From Alphaproteobacteria bacterium (GTDB lineage Bacteria; Pseudomonadota; Alphaproteobacteria; DSM-16000; Inquilinaceae), in NCBI GenBank assembly GCA_009909005.1, contig JAAAOG010000217.1:1-64000 (forward strand): a DNA stretch of 64,000 bases, given 5' to 3'. The notes under the pieces were generated by a model. It worked only from the letters and a program-made list of their open reading frames with translations, was not told where the DNA came from and searched no databases. The position numbers and the translations under genes are program-made. Below, one piece after another: positions 63,024-64,000 of this stretch. Position 1 is the first letter of the stretch. Every line of letters begins with the position of its first letter.

Positions 63024-63212
63024 ATGCAACAGAACTCAAATGATCACTCGGAAACCGGTTTGGAAAAGATCCATGGGGATTCGCTTGAAATCCACGACCC
63101 CACCTTTATCAAAGAGGCACGTCGCCAATCAATTCTGTCTGCCGAAGCCGATCTGAAGTCAGACATTTTCGATTTCATCGACGCCATTCAGTATTTCGGC
63201 GATGACGCATGA
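63024..63212 (+). CDS. MazE-like (DUF3018) antitoxin, short or truncated
   Basis: 62 residues: EIHDPTFIKEARRQSILSAE followed by SDIFDFIDAIQYFGDDA. This resembles the C-terminal half of DUF3018 MazE-type antitoxins, where the pattern is D-P-x-F-x-E-x-RRQ. The DNA-binding N-terminus is missing, and no MazF/PemK toxin follows; a methyltransferase gene on the other strand comes next. AAGG precedes ATG 63024 at fair spacing. It is probably a remnant. Confidence 0.45.
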   Translation: MQQNSNDHSETGLEKIHGDSLEIHDPTFIKEARRQSILSAEADLKSDIFDFIDAIQYFGDDA

Positions 63213-63216
63213 CGGA

Positions 63217-64000
63217 TCACGGCACCCGCGCCCTTGCCTTGAAGAAGGTGTAGCAGAACGTGCCGGCGGGCGGCGTGCCGGTGGCGCGCAGGTCGGCGAT
63301 GCCGCGAGCGAAGATCGCCTCGTCGATCAGGCCGAGCGCCAGGGCCTTGTCGCGCACGCCCTCGACCATGGGCACGATGGTGCGGGCGACGAACAGGTCC
63401 ATCTCGGCCGGATGGGCCTCGTCGGCATAAACCATCTTCGGCGCCACGCGGACATCGGCAAAGCCGGCGCCGGCCAGCAGCGGGTAGAGCCGCCGGCCGA
63501 TCCGCGCGTCGCCGCCGGCATGGCGCTGGACGGCGATCAGGCTCTCCCAGGCCTCGCGGCCCGCTTCGGTCTCCGGGTGGAAGTAGCAGGAGCCATGGTC
63601 GCCCTCCATCACCGTCACCGTGCCGCCGGGCCGGACCAGCCGCCGGACGAGCGCCAGAGCCCGCTCCGGCTCCGCCAGGTGCTCCAGCACGAAGCAGATG
63701 AAGGCGTGGTCGAACGCGCGATCGGCGAAGGGCAGGGCGAAGAGGTCGCCGCGGACGAAGGCGACATTCGCCAGCCCCGCCCTGCAGGCCCGCGCCTGTG
63801 CCGCCGCCAGAGACGGGGCGGACAGCTCGACCGAGACGAAGGCGGCCTCGAGACTGCGCGCCGCCAGGGTCACGGTCTGCTCGCCGGTGCCGCAGCCGAT
63901 CTCCAGCACGCGCGCGCCGGCGGCGTACGCGGTGCCCTCATGGATCAGCGGCCGCAGGATGTCGGCCTGGTCGCCCAGCCGCTCCGCCTCCCGGGCCGAA
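63217..64000 (-). CDS. Class I SAM-dependent methyltransferase (5' end beyond the window)
   Basis: At least 260 residues are visible. The frame stays open to the right edge (EAERLGDQADILRPLIH, then AGARVLEIGCGTGEQT), so the GTG at 63909 is internal. SAM motifs are VLEIGCGTGEQTVTLA, FVSVELSAPSLAAAQ, FALPFADRAFDHAFICFVLE and GGTVTVMEGDHGS. A C-terminal substrate domain follows. The E-RL-DQ lead is typical of UbiE/cyclopropane-like small-molecule methyltransferases. The substrate is unknown. Confidence 0.88.
   Translation of the reverse strand, partial: SAREAERLGDQADILRPLIHEGTAYAAGARVLEIGCGTGEQTVTLAARSLEAAFVSVELSAPSLAAAQARACRAGLANVAFVRGDLFALPFADRAFDHAFICFVLEHLAEPERALALVRRLVRPGGTVTVMEGDHGSCYFHPETEAGREAWESLIAVQRHAGGDARIGRRLYPLLAGAGFADVRVAPKMVYADEAHPAEMDLFVARTIVPMVEGVRDKALALGLIDEAIFARGIADLRATGTPPAGTFCYTFFKARARVP

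Overview
This window reads as a stretch of chromosome from a high-GC alphaproteobacterium, most likely of the Rhodospirillales type. The evidence is a circularly permuted two-piece tmRNA, an alpha-type SspB, a ChpT phosphotransferase, a Usg-family protein, ThyX instead of ThyA, DUF3333-type PstA/PstC phosphate permeases, and an rsmG-parA-parB cluster. Almost all of it is ordinary, densely packed housekeeping sequence. Three or four short, visibly more A+T-rich stretches stand out as accessory. Both ends cut through genes: an EnvC-like protein at the left edge and a methyltransferase at the right edge.

Layout, left to right. 1-7559: cell envelope and stress genes (EnvC-like, CtpA protease, divergent polysaccharide deacetylase, RppH, SodC) and a bifunctional proline catabolic PutA. 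7584-11626: a small accessory cluster with a sulfotransferase divergent from an aminotransferase and two SAM methyltransferases. 11667-16702: a very large MscS-family channel and an alpha/beta hydrolase. 16838-23498: a chemotaxis/phosphorelay operon read leftward, chpT-cheA-cheW-cheY-cheB-cheR. 23650-28139: DUF3553, a Do-type protease, DUF2065, and HflC/HflK, the membrane protease quality-control group. 28276-31203: the Mrp/ApbC Fe-S carrier, a small secreted protein, and ThyX. 31276-32234: two-piece tmRNA followed directly by sspB, so tagging RNA and tag adaptor are neighbours. 32258-34276: CcmB, an extremely acidic protein, a 49-residue membrane peptide, and Usg. 34544-36716: groESL with a CIRCE operator and a clear terminator.

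36717-38952 is an A+T-richer insert carrying a subtilisin-like protease translationally coupled to an 85-residue protein that looks like a trans-acting propeptide or inhibitor. 39164-42143: thpR, an ABHD10-like hydrolase, and leuC. 42430-51249: a complete phosphate regulon, phoR-pstS-pstC-pstA-pstB-phoU-phoB. Its PstA is much longer than usual and appears to carry three tandem copies of the periplasmic module. 51452-55704: an RND efflux adaptor and pump. 55711-58087: parB-parA-rsmG. 58159-62311: an MFS transporter, a GST, a trypsin-like/Calx-beta protein, and a conserved protein of unknown function. 62321-63212: a ParDE-type toxin-antitoxin pair and a MazE-like remnant.

The strongest candidates for something undescribed are the coupled subtilase and small-partner pair (37133-38952), the sulfotransferase/aminotransferase/double-methyltransferase cluster (7584-11626), and the module-triplicated PstA (46807-48885). 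All functional calls come from reading motifs and gene order; no database search was run.
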